From contig NZ_MAOE01000112.1 of assembly GCF_001884185.1 (NCBI RefSeq), positions 1 to 53,149 of the forward strand: 53,149 bases of DNA. The letters run 5' to 3'. The stretch's first letter is position 1. Each line of letters begins with the position of its first letter. Of this stretch, positions 16,536-26,363 are shown piece after piece. The notes beneath the pieces were generated by a model, which searched no databases, was not told the origin of the DNA, and worked only from the letters and a program-made list of their open reading frames with translations. This DNA comes from Bacillus albus (GTDB lineage Bacteria > Bacillota > Bacilli > Bacillales > Bacillaceae_G). The position numbers and the translations under genes are program-made.

Positions 16536-17586
16536 AAAATTTTTAACGGAACGAACAATTAATATTTTAGTACCTGTGTTATCCGTAGTTTTCGGTTTAC
16601 TTGTTGGTGCCATTGTAATGTTAGTTAGTGGATATGATCCAATTGTTGGATATGCCGCACTTTGGGAAGGGATGGTTGGTAATCCACAAGCTATCGGTGA
16701 GACGTTGCGTACAATGATTCCGCTTGTACTAGCTGGTCTTTCAGTAGCATTTGCATTTCGTACAGGTCTTTTCAATATTGGGGTGGAAGGACAGTTATTA
16801 GTTGGGTGGCTTGCTGCTGTTTGGTTTGGATATGCAGTGTCGTTACCAGCAATTTTGCATATTCCGTTATCTATTTTAGTGGCAGCAATCGCCGGCGGTT
16901 TATGGGGTTTTATACCTGGATATTTAAAAGGGAAGCTTAAAGTAAATGAAGTAATTGTTACAATTATGATGAACTACATTGCACTTTATGTTACGTATGA
17001 TCTTATTAAGCGTTTTATTCATGAAGGTAATGAGAAATCTTATGATGTACAAGCAAGTGCTTCGTTAGCTTCTGGCTGGTTATCTTCATTGACAGATGGA
17101 TCTCGTTTACATTGGGGAATTGTTGTAGCTATTATCGTTGCAATTGTAATGTGGTTCTTATTAGATAGAACAACGTTAGGATATGAATTAAAATCGGTTG
17201 GTTTTAACCAAAATGCTTCTCAATATGCAGGGATGAAAGTATCGCGTAATGTTGTATTATCAATGACAATTGCAGGTGCTTTTGCCGGAATTGGTGGAGC
17301 TATGGAAGGATTAGGGACATTCCAAAGTATGACGGCGATGTCGTCGTTTACTGGTATCGGATTTGATGGGATCGCGGTAGCGCTTCTAGGAGGAAATAAT
17401 CCATTTGGTATATTATTAGCAGCTTTACTGTTTGGTGGTTTGAAAAGTGCAGCTCCACAAATGAATTTTGAAGCTGATGTACCTTCTGAGTTAATTAACG
17501 TTATTATTGCATGTATTATTTTCTTTGTTGCGTGCAGTTATGTTTTACGCTGGGCACTTACACGCATGAGCAAGGAGGGAAAATAA
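16528..17586 (+). CDS. nupP: Nucleoside ABC importer permease (NupP-like)
   Basis: 352 residues, about 8-10 hydrophobic segments. The segment GLSVAFAFRTGLFNIGVEGQ is the typical BPD_transp_2 signature of the sugar/nucleoside ABC permeases. Start overlaps the end of the ATPase gene; RBS AGAAGGTG. Followed immediately by the second permease, with no spacer. Confidence 0.9.
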   Translation: MTKKFLTERTINILVPVLSVVFGLLVGAIVMLVSGYDPIVGYAALWEGMVGNPQAIGETLRTMIPLVLAGLSVAFAFRTGLFNIGVEGQLLVGWLAAVWFGYAVSLPAILHIPLSILVAAIAGGLWGFIPGYLKGKLKVNEVIVTIMMNYIALYVTYDLIKRFIHEGNEKSYDVQASASLASGWLSSLTDGSRLHWGIVVAIIVAIVMWFLLDRTTLGYELKSVGFNQNASQYAGMKVSRNVVLSMTIAGAFAGIGGAMEGLGTFQSMTAMSSFTGIGFDGIAVALLGGNNPFGILLAALLFGGLKSAAPQMNFEADVPSELINVIIACIIFFVACSYVLRWALTRMSKEGK

Positions 17587-18546
17587 ATGAGCTTTTTAGA
17601 TATTTTAGCCATTCTTGTGACGGGTACGTTATATACGGCAGCGCCACTTATTTTTACGGCGTTAGGTGGAGTGTTCAGTGAACGTTCTGGAGTTGTAAAT
17701 ATAGCGTTAGAAGGTTTAATGTTATTTGGTGCATTTATCGGTATTGTTACAACGTTATTAATGGGTGATACGTGGGGAGCGATGACACCTTGGATCGCAC
17801 TATTATTTGCAGCGATTGGTAGTGGCTTATTTGCACTTCTTCACGCAGTAGCATCTATTACATTCCGTGCAGATCAAGTGGTGAGCGGGGTAGCGATTAA
17901 CTTTTTAGCTCTTGGTTTAACAGTATTTGCGATTAAGAAAATCTTTGGCAAAGGACAAACTGATTTCATTCAATACCGCATTGAAAAAATCGATGTTCCG
18001 GGTCTTTCGGATATTCCCGTAATCGGAAAAATCTTTTTCTCAAATGTACCGTTAACATCATATATTGCTATTATTTTAGCGTTTGTCGTTTGGTATGTTA
18101 TTTTTAAAACACCGTTCGGTCTTCGTCTTCGTGCGGTTGGTGAACATCCAATGGCAGCAGATACGATGGGTATTAACGTATATAAAATGCGTTATATTGC
18201 AGTAGCTATATCTGGAATGTTTGCAGGAGTAGGTGGAGCGGTCTTCGCTATGTCCATCTCTGGTAACTTCTCAGGTGCTACAATTACGGGACAAGGTTTC
18301 TTAGCGCTAGCAGCTATGATTTTCGGTAAATGGAATCCACTCGGTGCTCTTGGAGCGGCTCTGTTCTTCGGATTTGCTCAATCATTAGGAATAACTGGTG
18401 GTACAATTCCGGTACTAAAGGAAATTCCAAGTGTATTCTTAACGATATTACCGTATGTATTTACAATATTAGCGCTTGTTGGTTTTGTAGGTCGTTCTGA
18501 AGCTCCGAAAGCATTAGGAACTCCTTATGAAAAAGGAAAACGATAA
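17587..18546 (+). CDS. nupQ: Nucleoside ABC importer permease (NupQ-like)
   Basis: 319 residues with 8-9 hydrophobic segments and the permease signature VFSERSGVVNIALEGLMLFG. Pairs with the previous permease, starting directly at its end. It closes the riboswitch-gntR-binding protein-ATPase-permease-permease operon and is followed by a terminator. Confidence 0.9.
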   Translation: MSFLDILAILVTGTLYTAAPLIFTALGGVFSERSGVVNIALEGLMLFGAFIGIVTTLLMGDTWGAMTPWIALLFAAIGSGLFALLHAVASITFRADQVVSGVAINFLALGLTVFAIKKIFGKGQTDFIQYRIEKIDVPGLSDIPVIGKIFFSNVPLTSYIAIILAFVVWYVIFKTPFGLRLRAVGEHPMAADTMGINVYKMRYIAVAISGMFAGVGGAVFAMSISGNFSGATITGQGFLALAAMIFGKWNPLGALGAALFFGFAQSLGITGGTIPVLKEIPSVFLTILPYVFTILALVGFVGRSEAPKALGTPYEKGKR

Positions 18547-18550
18547 GTAT

Positions 18551-18582
18551 AAAAAAGCTCGCACATTAGTGCGGGCTTTTTT
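18551..18582 (+). terminator. Terminator of the purine-importer operon
   Basis: AAAAAAGCTCGCAC with GTGCGGGCTTTTTT (one G-U), loop of 4, T-run. Confidence 0.92.
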
Positions 18583-18675
18583 ACATAGACTATATTTAAT
18601 ACGGAATTTTACTATGTTCCTTACATATTCAAGTTTTTAGAAAGAGGTTAATGTAAGTATAGTGAGGAAGAAAAG

Positions 18676-18705
18676 TTGATTTTTTATTTCTAAAAACTGT
18701 ATATT
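18676..18705 (+). promoter_or_regulatory. Candidate sigma-A promoter of ymfF-ymfH
   Basis: TTGATT (18676-18681), 18-base spacer, TATATT (18700-18705), 40 bases before the ATG. Confidence 0.5.
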
Positions 18706-18744
18706 GAAGAGGAATATTCCTACATACGTAAAGGAGGGCTATAA

Positions 18745-20019
18745 ATGAAACTAATGGAACAACAGTTACATGAGTTAGGTGGTTTGCGAGTACATATTAT
18801 TCCAACTGATAAATATAAAACAAATACTTTTGTATTTCGTTTTAAGGCACCTTTAAATGAGGAGACGGTGACAGAGCGTGCCCTATTGCCATACGTATTG
18901 CAAAGTGCGACAGAAAAGCTTCCTTCTGTAATTCGTCTTCGTCAATATTTAGAAGAATTATATGGATCTTCTTTGGCAGTAGATGTAAGTAAAAAAGGAG
19001 AAGACCATATTATCTCTATTTATGTAGACATTGCAAATGAAGTTTATTTACATGATGCACCACCGTTATTTGAAAAAGCACTTTCTATGTTATCGGATAT
19101 TGTTTTGCATCCAGCGACAGAGGGAAATGGTTTTCTACCTTCTATCGTAGAAAGTGAAAAGAGAGCACTCTTGCAACGAATTGAAGCTACGTACGATGAT
19201 AAAATGCGCTATGCAAACGAGCGTTTAATTGAAGAAATGTGTAAAGTAGAACCGTATCGTTTAAGTGCAAATGGGAAAAAAGAGAGTGTTTCTTCTATTA
19301 CAAATGAAAGTTTGTATCAATATTATCAAAAAGTGCTAGCAGAGGATGAAATGGATCTATACATTATTGGTGATATTTCAGAAAACGCAGTGGATCTTGT
19401 AAGTAAGTATTTTTCTATTTCAACGCGTCCTGTCAGAGAAAGAAATGTACTTCTTCATAAGAGAAATAATGAAGAAAAAGAAGTAGTTGAACAACAAGAA
19501 TTAAAACAAAGTAAATTACACATCGGTTATCGTACGTTTATTACGTATAAAGATGAAGATTATTTTGCACTGCAATTGTTCAATGGATTGTTTGGAGGGT
19601 TTTCTCATTCGAAGTTATTCGTTAACGTTCGTGAAAAAAATAGTTTAGCGTACTATGCAGCATCCCGCTTTGAAAGTCATAAAGGCTTATTGTTTGTCAT
19701 GTCAGGGATCGAAGCGAAAAATTATGAAAAAGCTGTTGAGATTATTAAAGAACAAATGTTAGCGATGCAAAATGGTGATTTTTCTGAAGAAGAGATGCAT
19801 CAAACGAAAAGTGTCATTCAAAATCAAATATTAGAGGCGATTGATACACCGCGCGGATTTGTGGAAATGCTGTATCATGGCATTATTTCAGACCGTACGC
19901 GTCCAGTTGAAGAATGGCTTACAGGTATTGAAAGTGTGACGAAAGAAGAAATTGTGAAAGTTGCTAAAAATATTGAACTAGATACAATTTACTTTTTACA
20001 AGGAACGGAGGGAGAATAA
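18745..20019 (+). CDS. ymfF: M16-family peptidase-like protein YmfF (no zinc motif)
   Basis: 424 residues of the pitrilysin/insulinase family, two-domain fold. The N-terminal zinc motif HxxEH expected near residue 40-60 is absent: that region reads RALLPYVLQSATEKLP. By analogy with paired M16 proteins, this is the non-catalytic partner of the next gene, which has the motif. RBS AAGGAGGG. It directly precedes ymfH, which starts one base after its stop. Confidence 0.88.
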   Translation: MKLMEQQLHELGGLRVHIIPTDKYKTNTFVFRFKAPLNEETVTERALLPYVLQSATEKLPSVIRLRQYLEELYGSSLAVDVSKKGEDHIISIYVDIANEVYLHDAPPLFEKALSMLSDIVLHPATEGNGFLPSIVESEKRALLQRIEATYDDKMRYANERLIEEMCKVEPYRLSANGKKESVSSITNESLYQYYQKVLAEDEMDLYIIGDISENAVDLVSKYFSISTRPVRERNVLLHKRNNEEKEVVEQQELKQSKLHIGYRTFITYKDEDYFALQLFNGLFGGFSHSKLFVNVREKNSLAYYAASRFESHKGLLFVMSGIEAKNYEKAVEIIKEQMLAMQNGDFSEEEMHQTKSVIQNQILEAIDTPRGFVEMLYHGIISDRTRPVEEWLTGIESVTKEEIVKVAKNIELDTIYFLQGTEGE

Positions 20020-21306
20020 ATGGAGAAAATTGTTTATGAGCAATTAAAAGAGACACTCTATTATGAAAAACTTCCTAATGGATTAGATGTATATATTTTA
20101 CCGAAGCAAGGATTTAATAAAACATTTGCAACGTTTACGACAAAATATGGTTCTATGGATAATACATTCGTACCACTAGGTAAAGAAGAAATGATTCGTG
20201 TGCCAGATGGAATTGCTCATTTTCTTGAGCATAAATTATTTGAAAAAGAAGATCACGATGCTTTCCAATTGTTTAGTAAACAAGGAGCATCAGCAAATGC
20301 TTTCACATCTTTCACAAGAACAGCTTACCTTTTTTCATGTACATCAAATGTAGAACAAAATTTAAATACATTGTTAAACTTCGTACAAGAACCGTACTTC
20401 TCTGAAAAAACAGTTGAGAAAGAGAAGGGGATTATTGGGCAAGAAATTCAAATGTATCAAGATAATCCGGATTGGCGCTTATACTTTGGGTTAATTGATA
20501 GCTTATTTGTAAAACATCCAATTAAAATTGATATTGCAGGGACAATCGAGTCTATTAGTAAAATTACGAAAGACCTATTATACGAGTGTTATGAAACGTT
20601 TTATCATCCGAGCAATATGTTACTATTTGTTGTGGGCGCAATTGATCCAGAGAAAACAATGGATTTAGTGCGTGAAAATCAAGCGAAAAAAGACTATAAA
20701 AATCAGCCGGAAATTGTACGTTCATTTGAAGAAGAACCAGATGCGGTAAATGAAAAAAAGAAAATTATTTCAATGCCTGTACAAACACCGAAATGTTTAG
20801 TGGGTATTAAAGCGACAAATTTAAAAGAAAAAGGAAAAGCCCTTTTAAAACAAGAAATTGCGCTTACGTTACTTTTAGATTATTTATTTGGAAAAAGCTC
20901 CGTTCATTACGAATCTTTATATAATGAAGGACTAATTGATGATTCGTTCTCGTATGATTATACGGAAGAGAATAACTTCGGTTTTGCAATGGTAGGCGGC
21001 GATACGAAGCAACCTGATGAGCTAGAAGAGCGTTTGAAAGGTATATTATTAAAGACAAATTATGATCAATTAGATGAGGCAGCATTAGAACGAGTGAAGA
21101 AAAAGAAAATAGGTGGATTTTTACGCTCATTGAATTCACCGGAATATATTGCGAATCAGTTTACACGATATGCATTTAATGAATCGAGTCTGTTTGAAGC
21201 ATTAACGGTATTAGAAGGGGTAACTGTTCAAGATTTACAAGAAGTAGCGAAAACATTATTATCAGAAGAAAGAATGAGCGCTTGTCAGGTTTTACCGAAG
21301 AAATAA
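20020..21306 (+). CDS. ymfH: M16-family zinc peptidase YmfH
   Basis: 428 residues. The inverted zinc motif HFLEH is seen in GIAHFLEHKLFE (about residue 66) with the distal Glu in EKEKGIIGQEIQMYQ. Likely a heterodimer with YmfF; in B. subtilis this pair is part of a group of genes of uncertain role, although some strains use it to process secreted peptides. No signal peptide, so probably cytoplasmic or peripherally bound. Strong terminator after it. Confidence 0.9.
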   Translation: MEKIVYEQLKETLYYEKLPNGLDVYILPKQGFNKTFATFTTKYGSMDNTFVPLGKEEMIRVPDGIAHFLEHKLFEKEDHDAFQLFSKQGASANAFTSFTRTAYLFSCTSNVEQNLNTLLNFVQEPYFSEKTVEKEKGIIGQEIQMYQDNPDWRLYFGLIDSLFVKHPIKIDIAGTIESISKITKDLLYECYETFYHPSNMLLFVVGAIDPEKTMDLVRENQAKKDYKNQPEIVRSFEEEPDAVNEKKKIISMPVQTPKCLVGIKATNLKEKGKALLKQEIALTLLLDYLFGKSSVHYESLYNEGLIDDSFSYDYTEENNFGFAMVGGDTKQPDELEERLKGILLKTNYDQLDEAALERVKKKKIGGFLRSLNSPEYIANQFTRYAFNESSLFEALTVLEGVTVQDLQEVAKTLLSEERMSACQVLPKK

Positions 21307-21319
21307 AAGGTTTTATAAA

Positions 21320-21363
21320 AATACCCTCATCTTGTCATAAAGAAATGATAAGATGAGGGTATT
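21320..21363 (+). terminator. Long-stem terminator after ymfH
   Basis: 19-base arms (21320-21338 and 21345-21363) pair with one G-U; loop AAAGAA. The T-run is weak (TATTTAG). Confidence 0.8.
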
Positions 21364-21409
21364 ATTTAGTTGTATGAAAATGAGTTTGTAGAGATAAGAG
21401 AGGGAATTT

Positions 21410-22123
21410 ATGAAAAAGTATGCATTAGTAACTGGAGGGAGCGGAGGGATTGGCTCTGCTATTTCAAAACAATTAATTCAAGATGGATATACAGTATATG
21501 TTCATTATAATAACGGTGAAGAGAAAGTGAATGAGTTGCAGAAAGAATGCGGTGAAGTGATGCCCGTTCAAGCGAATTTAGCTTCTGCTGATGGAGCAGA
21601 GCAATTGTGGGAACAAATTGAACATCCTCTTGATGTTATCGTATATGCAGCTGGGAAGAGTATATTTGGACTCGTAACAGATGTAACGAACGACGAATTG
21701 AATTCTATGGTAGAACTTCAAGTGAAGAGTATCTATAAATTATTATCAATGGCATTGCCATCTATGATTCAGCGGAGAAGCGGCAATATTGTACTTGTTT
21801 CTTCTATATGGGGACAAATTGGCGCATCATGTGAAGTGCTTTACTCGATGGTGAAAGGTGCACAAAATTCATATGTGAAAGCTTTAGCGAAAGAAGTTTC
21901 ATTAAGTGGAGTAAGAGTGAATGCGGTGGCGCCAGGTGCAATTGAAACGGAAATGTTAAACGTATTTTCAGAAGAGGATAAAAATGAAATTGCTGAAGAG
22001 ATACCGTTAGGACGATTAGGATTACCGGAAGAAGTGGCGAAAACAGTATCATTTCTCGCATCACCAGGTGCATCTTACATAACGGGACAAATTATCGGAG
22101 TAAATGGCGGTTGGCATTGCTAA
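21410..22123 (+). CDS. ymfI: EF-P 5-aminopentanone reductase (SDR family, YmfI)
   Basis: 237 residues, short-chain dehydrogenase: NADP-binding TGGSGGIGSAI at the N-terminus, catalytic Ser in VLVSSIWGQ, and YSMVK as the Y-x-x-x-K pair. In B. subtilis YmfI reduces the 5-aminopentanone on translation factor EF-P, making the mature modification; the gene is at the same place there, which supports the specific name over a FabG. RBS AGAGGG before ATG. Confidence 0.9.
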   Translation: MKKYALVTGGSGGIGSAISKQLIQDGYTVYVHYNNGEEKVNELQKECGEVMPVQANLASADGAEQLWEQIEHPLDVIVYAAGKSIFGLVTDVTNDELNSMVELQVKSIYKLLSMALPSMIQRRSGNIVLVSSIWGQIGASCEVLYSMVKGAQNSYVKALAKEVSLSGVRVNAVAPGAIETEMLNVFSEEDKNEIAEEIPLGRLGLPEEVAKTVSFLASPGASYITGQIIGVNGGWHC

Positions 22124-22198
22124 AAATTTCTTACATAAAAAATGAAAAACTGTACAAATTAAGCATGATTCTATTACTAAGTAGTGAGGTGCTTACAC

Positions 22199-22447
22199 AT
22201 GTCAGTTTTAGATAATTTTGATCAATGGAAGAGCTTTTTAGGAGAACGTTTAGAACAGGCGCAAGGAAAAGGTCTTGATGGTGGTGCTGTATCAGATATG
22301 GCATTTCGTGTTGGAGACTATTTAGCAAATGAAGTAGAAGCGCGCAACGATCAAGAGAAATTATTATCTGAGCTTTGGAAAGTTGCTGACGAACAAGAGC
22401 AACATACAATCGCAAACTTAATGGTGAAGTTTGTACAACATAAGTAA
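22199..22447 (+). CDS. ymfJ: DUF3243 protein YmfJ
   Basis: 82 residues, charged and mostly helical (LDNFDQWKSFLGERLEQAQGKG...). Family DUF3243, of unknown function. ATG 22199 is chosen because GTGAGGTG lies 8 bases before; an earlier GTG at 22184 overlaps this. Own terminator follows. Confidence 0.85.
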   Translation: MSVLDNFDQWKSFLGERLEQAQGKGLDGGAVSDMAFRVGDYLANEVEARNDQEKLLSELWKVADEQEQHTIANLMVKFVQHK

Positions 22448-22482
22448 AAAATAGAGAGGAGAATCTCCTCTCTATTTTTTTT
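22446..22482 (+). terminator. Terminator of ymfJ
   Basis: AGAGAGGAG (22453-22461), loop AAT, CTCCTCTCT (22465-22473), then a T-run of eight. Confidence 0.93.
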
Positions 22483-22586
22483 GTATAATAATAACGCAGG
22501 ATAGATTATACATTTAGCTTCCCTATTAAGGTGAAATCATATAATATAGTACGTAGGTGTAAAGTAAGCAAGGGGAGTGATCTTGG

Positions 22587-23372
22587 ATGATTGAATGGTA
22601 TTTTGAATATGAAATACATAAAAACCGACCTGGCTTGCTTGGTGACGTTTCTTCGTTAATCGGTATGCTCGGCATTAATATTGTCACAATTAATGGTGTA
22701 GATAATGCAAGGCGTGGATTACTCCTAATGTGTGATAATCAAGAGCAAATCTCTAGACTTGAATCAATTTTAAATACGATGGATAACATAACGGTAACGA
22801 AATATCGTCCGCCAAAGCTAAGAGATAAGCTAGCGGTTAGACATGGTAGGTACATACAACGAGATGCAGATGATAAGAAGACATTTCGATTTGTACGTGA
22901 TGAATTAGGATTACTTGTAGACTTTATGGCTGAAATAATGAAAAAAGAAGGTCATAAACTAATCGGAATACGAGGAATGCCTCGTGTCGGAAAAACAGAA
23001 TCCATTGTTGCCGCAAGTGTTTGCGCAAATAAAAGATGGTTATTTGTATCATCTACTCTTATTAAGCAAACGGTTCGTAGTCAATTGATTGAAGACGAGT
23101 ATAGCGACGACAATATTTTCATCTTAGATGGAATCGTGTCAACAAAGCGTGCTAACGAAAGGCATTGGCAGCTCGTTCGTGAAATTATGAGATTGCCTGC
23201 AACGAAAGTTGTGGAACATCCTGATGTATTTGTGAGCCAGTCAGAATACACATTAGATGATTTTGATTATATTATCGAGTTACGTAACGATTATGATGAA
23301 GAAATTCAATATAATTTAGTAGATGAAATTGAGCAAGGTACGCAAAATAATTTCTCTATGTTTGACTTTTAA
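22587..23372 (+). CDS. ymfK: DUF3388 protein YmfK (ACT-like plus P-loop)
   Basis: 261 residues. N-terminal ACT-like part has NRPGLLGDVSSLIGMLGINI (residues 10-35), suggesting a ligand-sensing fold. The middle has GMPRVGKTES, a P-loop-like sequence (about residue 133). Family DUF3388, function unknown. Nucleotide binding is an inference from the motif. Adjacent to the RodZ-like gene 21 bases downstream. Confidence 0.85.
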   Translation: MIEWYFEYEIHKNRPGLLGDVSSLIGMLGINIVTINGVDNARRGLLLMCDNQEQISRLESILNTMDNITVTKYRPPKLRDKLAVRHGRYIQRDADDKKTFRFVRDELGLLVDFMAEIMKKEGHKLIGIRGMPRVGKTESIVAASVCANKRWLFVSSTLIKQTVRSQLIEDEYSDDNIFILDGIVSTKRANERHWQLVREIMRLPATKVVEHPDVFVSQSEYTLDDFDYIIELRNDYDEEIQYNLVDEIEQGTQNNFSMFDF

Positions 23373-23393
23373 AGAAATATTGAGGTGTTAGTA

Positions 23394-24320
23394 GTGACAG
23401 AATTAGGACAAAAGCTGAAAGAAGCAAGAGGAACGAAAGGCTTGTCTATTGATCAGCTGCATGAGGTTACAAAAATCCAAAAGCGCCATTTAGTAGCGAT
23501 TGAGGAAGGCAATTATGATGTATTGCCAGGAGCTTTTTATGCGCGTGCATTCATTAAACAATACGCAGATGCGGTTGGATTAAATGGAGAGGAATTGCTT
23601 GTAGAATATCAGAGTACGATACCACAATCTGAAAAACGCGACGTTCCACAAGTATCAACAGGACAAAAAACGCAAGAAACAATGCAAAAATCTTCATCAT
23701 GGCCAATTGCAGATCACATGCCGAAAATTTTAGTTGCGCTGTTAGTAATTGCATTTGGAATGGTAATTTGGTTTGTTTTCCAAGCGTTAACTGGAAAAGA
23801 TGATGCGAAAGTTCCGAATGCCCAAAGCGAGAAAATTGAAGTTAAAAAAGCAGAAAACTCTCCGTTAGATACGAAGAAAGAAGATGTGAAAGCGGAAGAG
23901 CCGAAAAAAGAGGAACAAAAAAAAGAAGAACCGAAGAAAGAAGAGCCAAAGAAAGAAGAACAACCAGCGCAACCAACAGGACAACAAGAGATTAAAGTAA
24001 TTGGTACAACTGGTAAGGAATCTACTTTGGAAATTCATAATAATAAAACGTTAGAACTAGAGATTACAACAAAAGGCGCAAGTTATGTAGGTATTAAAAA
24101 TGAGGCAGGAAATGATATCTTTAGTGGTACAATAGAGGAAGGCCAAACTCAAAAATATGATTTATCAACAGCGAAAGTGGTAAACCTTAATATAGGAAGT
24201 GCACCGAATGTTGAATTTAAATTAAATGGCCAAGTCGTTACATTCCCGTTGAATCCAGAAGAGAATTATCATCAAAAATTCTTGATTAAAAATCTAGGGA
24301 TAGAGCAACCTGCACAATAA
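23394..24320 (+). CDS. ymfM: RodZ-like cell-shape protein YmfM
   Basis: 308 residues from GTG 23394 (RBS TGAGG 8 bases before). N-terminal HTH (LGQKLKEARGTKGLSIDQLHEVTKIQ) that binds MreB in RodZ, a membrane helix near residues 105-125 (ILVALLVIAFGMVIWFVFQ), a low-complexity Lys/Glu/Pro repeat (PKKEE repeated, residues 165-195), and a beta-rich DUF4115 domain to the end. A cytoplasm-membrane-outside layout is expected. Confidence 0.9.
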   Translation: MTELGQKLKEARGTKGLSIDQLHEVTKIQKRHLVAIEEGNYDVLPGAFYARAFIKQYADAVGLNGEELLVEYQSTIPQSEKRDVPQVSTGQKTQETMQKSSSWPIADHMPKILVALLVIAFGMVIWFVFQALTGKDDAKVPNAQSEKIEVKKAENSPLDTKKEDVKAEEPKKEEQKKEEPKKEEPKKEEQPAQPTGQQEIKVIGTTGKESTLEIHNNKTLELEITTKGASYVGIKNEAGNDIFSGTIEEGQTQKYDLSTAKVVNLNIGSAPNVEFKLNGQVVTFPLNPEENYHQKFLIKNLGIEQPAQ

Positions 24321-24321
24321 C

Positions 24322-24345
24322 AGTCATCGCTTCGATGACTTTTTT
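24322..24345 (+). terminator. Terminator after ymfM
   Basis: AGTCATCG, loop CTT, CGATGACT then TTTTT. Confidence 0.88.
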
Positions 24346-24383
24346 CAATGAACAAATGTTTTTGATATGATGGAGGAATAGCT

Positions 24384-24962
24384 GTGAATTTACCAAATAA
24401 AATTACAATATCTAGAATCTTCTTAATTCCAATTTTTATGGTAATTATGTTAGCGCCATTTGATTGGGGCTCATACACAATTGGTGATGTTGATTTACCA
24501 ATTCAACATTTAGTAGGGGCACTTATCTTTATTGTTGCTTCGGCTACAGATTGGATTGATGGACATTACGCAAGAAAGTATAATCTTGTAACAAACTTAG
24601 GGAAGTTTCTTGACCCGTTAGCTGATAAATTACTTGTTTCAGCAGCACTTATCACATTAGTTGAGATGCAATACGTACCTGCTTGGATCGTTATTATCAT
24701 TATAAGCCGTGAGTTTGCGGTAACTGGTTTACGCCTTGTACTTGCTGGAACAGGAGAAGTAGTTGCGGCAAATCAGCTAGGGAAAATTAAGACATGGACA
24801 CAAATTATCGCGATTGCGGCATACTTATTACACGATGTACCTTTAAATTTAATCCATATTCCAGTTGCTGATATCTTTATATGGATTGCATTAATTTTTA
24901 CTGTTATTTCAGGATGGGATTATTTCTGGAAAAATAGAGCTGCTTTTGTAAACTCAAAATAG
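24384..24962 (+). CDS. pgsA: CDP-diacylglycerol-glycerol-3-phosphate 3-phosphatidyltransferase
   Basis: 192-residue membrane enzyme that makes phosphatidylglycerol phosphate. The CDP-alcohol phosphotransferase motif is complete: DG..AR ([11 protein letters not shown]) eight residues G, then FLDPLADK with two Asp. About four to five membrane segments. In the order ymfM-pgsA-cinA-recA as in B. subtilis. Confidence 0.95.
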   Translation: MNLPNKITISRIFLIPIFMVIMLAPFDWGSYTIGDVDLPIQHLVGALIFIVASATDWIDGHYARKYNLVTNLGKFLDPLADKLLVSAALITLVEMQYVPAWIVIIIISREFAVTGLRLVLAGTGEVVAANQLGKIKTWTQIIAIAAYLLHDVPLNLIHIPVADIFIWIALIFTVISGWDYFWKNRAAFVNSK

Positions 24963-24982
24963 AAGTTTATGGGGGAATTGGG

Positions 24983-26221
24983 ATGAATGCTGAAATTATT
25001 GCGGTTGGAACAGAATTGTTACTTGGACAAATTGCAAATACAAACGCCCAGTTTTTATCTGAAAAGTTAGCTTCAATTGGGATTAACGTGTACTACCATA
25101 CTGTAGTTGGGGATAATAACAATCGATTACAGCAGGCGATTGAAGTTGCAGAAGAGCGCGCGGACATGCTTATTTTTACAGGTGGATTAGGACCGACAAA
25201 AGATGATTTGACGAAGGAAACAATAGCGTCTAGCTTAGGGGAAGAGCTTGTATATGATGAAAAGGCATTAGCATCAATAAGCGATTACTTTAAGCGTACA
25301 GGTCGCGAATTCACGGAGAATAACAAAAAGCAGGCGCTCGTTTTAAATGGAGCAACTGTATTTGCGAATGATCACGGCATGGCGCCTGGTATGGGGTTAA
25401 ATAAGAATGGAAAAGTTTATATTTTATTACCAGGACCACCGAAAGAAATGAAGCCGATGTATGTAAGTTATGTAGAGCCCTTTTTACGTAACTTTACAAC
25501 AGGAGAAAACATTTATTCTCGTGTGCTTCGCTTCTTCGGGATTGGGGAATCTCAATTAGAAGTGAAAGTTCAAGATTTGATTGATGGACAAACGAACCCG
25601 ACAATTGCCCCGCTTGCGAATGATGGAGAAGTGACATTACGTTTAACTGCTAAGCATCAAAGTGTTCATGAAGCGCAGAAACTCATTCAGCATACGGAAG
25701 ATTTGATTTTAGAAAGAGTAGGAGAATTTTTCTACGGATATGATCAAGAGTTTCTTCATAATAAGGCGATAGAGTTATTGAAGAAAAAAGGATTAACTTT
25801 AGCGTGTGCAGAAAGTTTAACGGGTGGTCTCTTCGGGAATCAAGTAACAGAAAGTGCTGGTGTGTCTTCCGTATTTAAAGGTGGTGTCATTTGCTATCAT
25901 AATGATGTGAAGCAGCATGTTCTACATGTACCTGAGGAAGTGTTGGCTACTGACGGTGCCGTTAGTCAAGAATGTGCTCGTTATCTTGCTGAAAATGTTA
26001 GAGGATTATTAAAAGCGGATATCGGAGTTAGTTTCACTGGGGTAGCAGGACCAGATGCTTCAGAACATAAAGAGCCGGGAACAGTATTTGTTGGACTGGC
26101 GATTAAAGATGAACCAACTGTAGTCTTCCTTCTTCATTTAAGCGGAAGTCGTCAACAAATTAGAGAACGCTCAGTAAAATATGGATTTTATCATTTGTAT
26201 AAAAAGCTAGAAGAGATATAA
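24983..26221 (+). CDS. cinA: Competence/damage-inducible protein CinA
   Basis: 412 residues. N-terminal MoaB-like domain ([40 protein letters not shown]) and C-terminal NMN-amidase-type domain ([15 protein letters not shown]). Just before recA; a terminator overlaps the stop codon. Confidence 0.94.
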   Translation: MNAEIIAVGTELLLGQIANTNAQFLSEKLASIGINVYYHTVVGDNNNRLQQAIEVAEERADMLIFTGGLGPTKDDLTKETIASSLGEELVYDEKALASISDYFKRTGREFTENNKKQALVLNGATVFANDHGMAPGMGLNKNGKVYILLPGPPKEMKPMYVSYVEPFLRNFTTGENIYSRVLRFFGIGESQLEVKVQDLIDGQTNPTIAPLANDGEVTLRLTAKHQSVHEAQKLIQHTEDLILERVGEFFYGYDQEFLHNKAIELLKKKGLTLACAESLTGGLFGNQVTESAGVSSVFKGGVICYHNDVKQHVLHVPEEVLATDGAVSQECARYLAENVRGLLKADIGVSFTGVAGPDASEHKEPGTVFVGLAIKDEPTVVFLLHLSGSRQQIRERSVKYGFYHLYKKLEEI

Positions 26222-26239
26222 GTCTCTTCTAGCTTTTTT
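26201..26239 (+). terminator. Terminator overlapping the cinA stop
   Basis: AAAAAGCTAGAAGAGA (26201-26216) and TCTCTTCTAGCTTTTTT (26223-26239). The stem contains the cinA C-terminal codons. Confidence 0.9.
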
Positions 26240-26279
26240 CATGGTTAAAGGCGGTTTTATTTAATGGAAAATAAAAAAA

Positions 26280-26293
26280 CGAATAAATGTTCG
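26280..26293 (+). promoter_or_regulatory. LexA (SOS) box of recA
   Basis: CGAATAAATGTTCG matches CGAAC-N4-GTTCG with one mismatch. It lies 7 bases before the -35 (TTGGCA at 26301-26306; -10 TATAAT at 26325-26330, spacer 18). DNA damage would relieve LexA repression. Confidence 0.85.
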
Positions 26294-26363
26294 ATTTTTG
26301 TTGGCAAATTGAATTGAAAATAGGTATAATAAGATTAGCAATTCAGTTAAGGAGGAATTTTGA

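Noticed and set aside
23900-23970. Direct repeats in the ymfM gene
   Set aside because: They code for the Lys/Glu/Pro linker of the RodZ-like protein and are ordinary low-complexity sequence, not a CRISPR or a mobile repeat.
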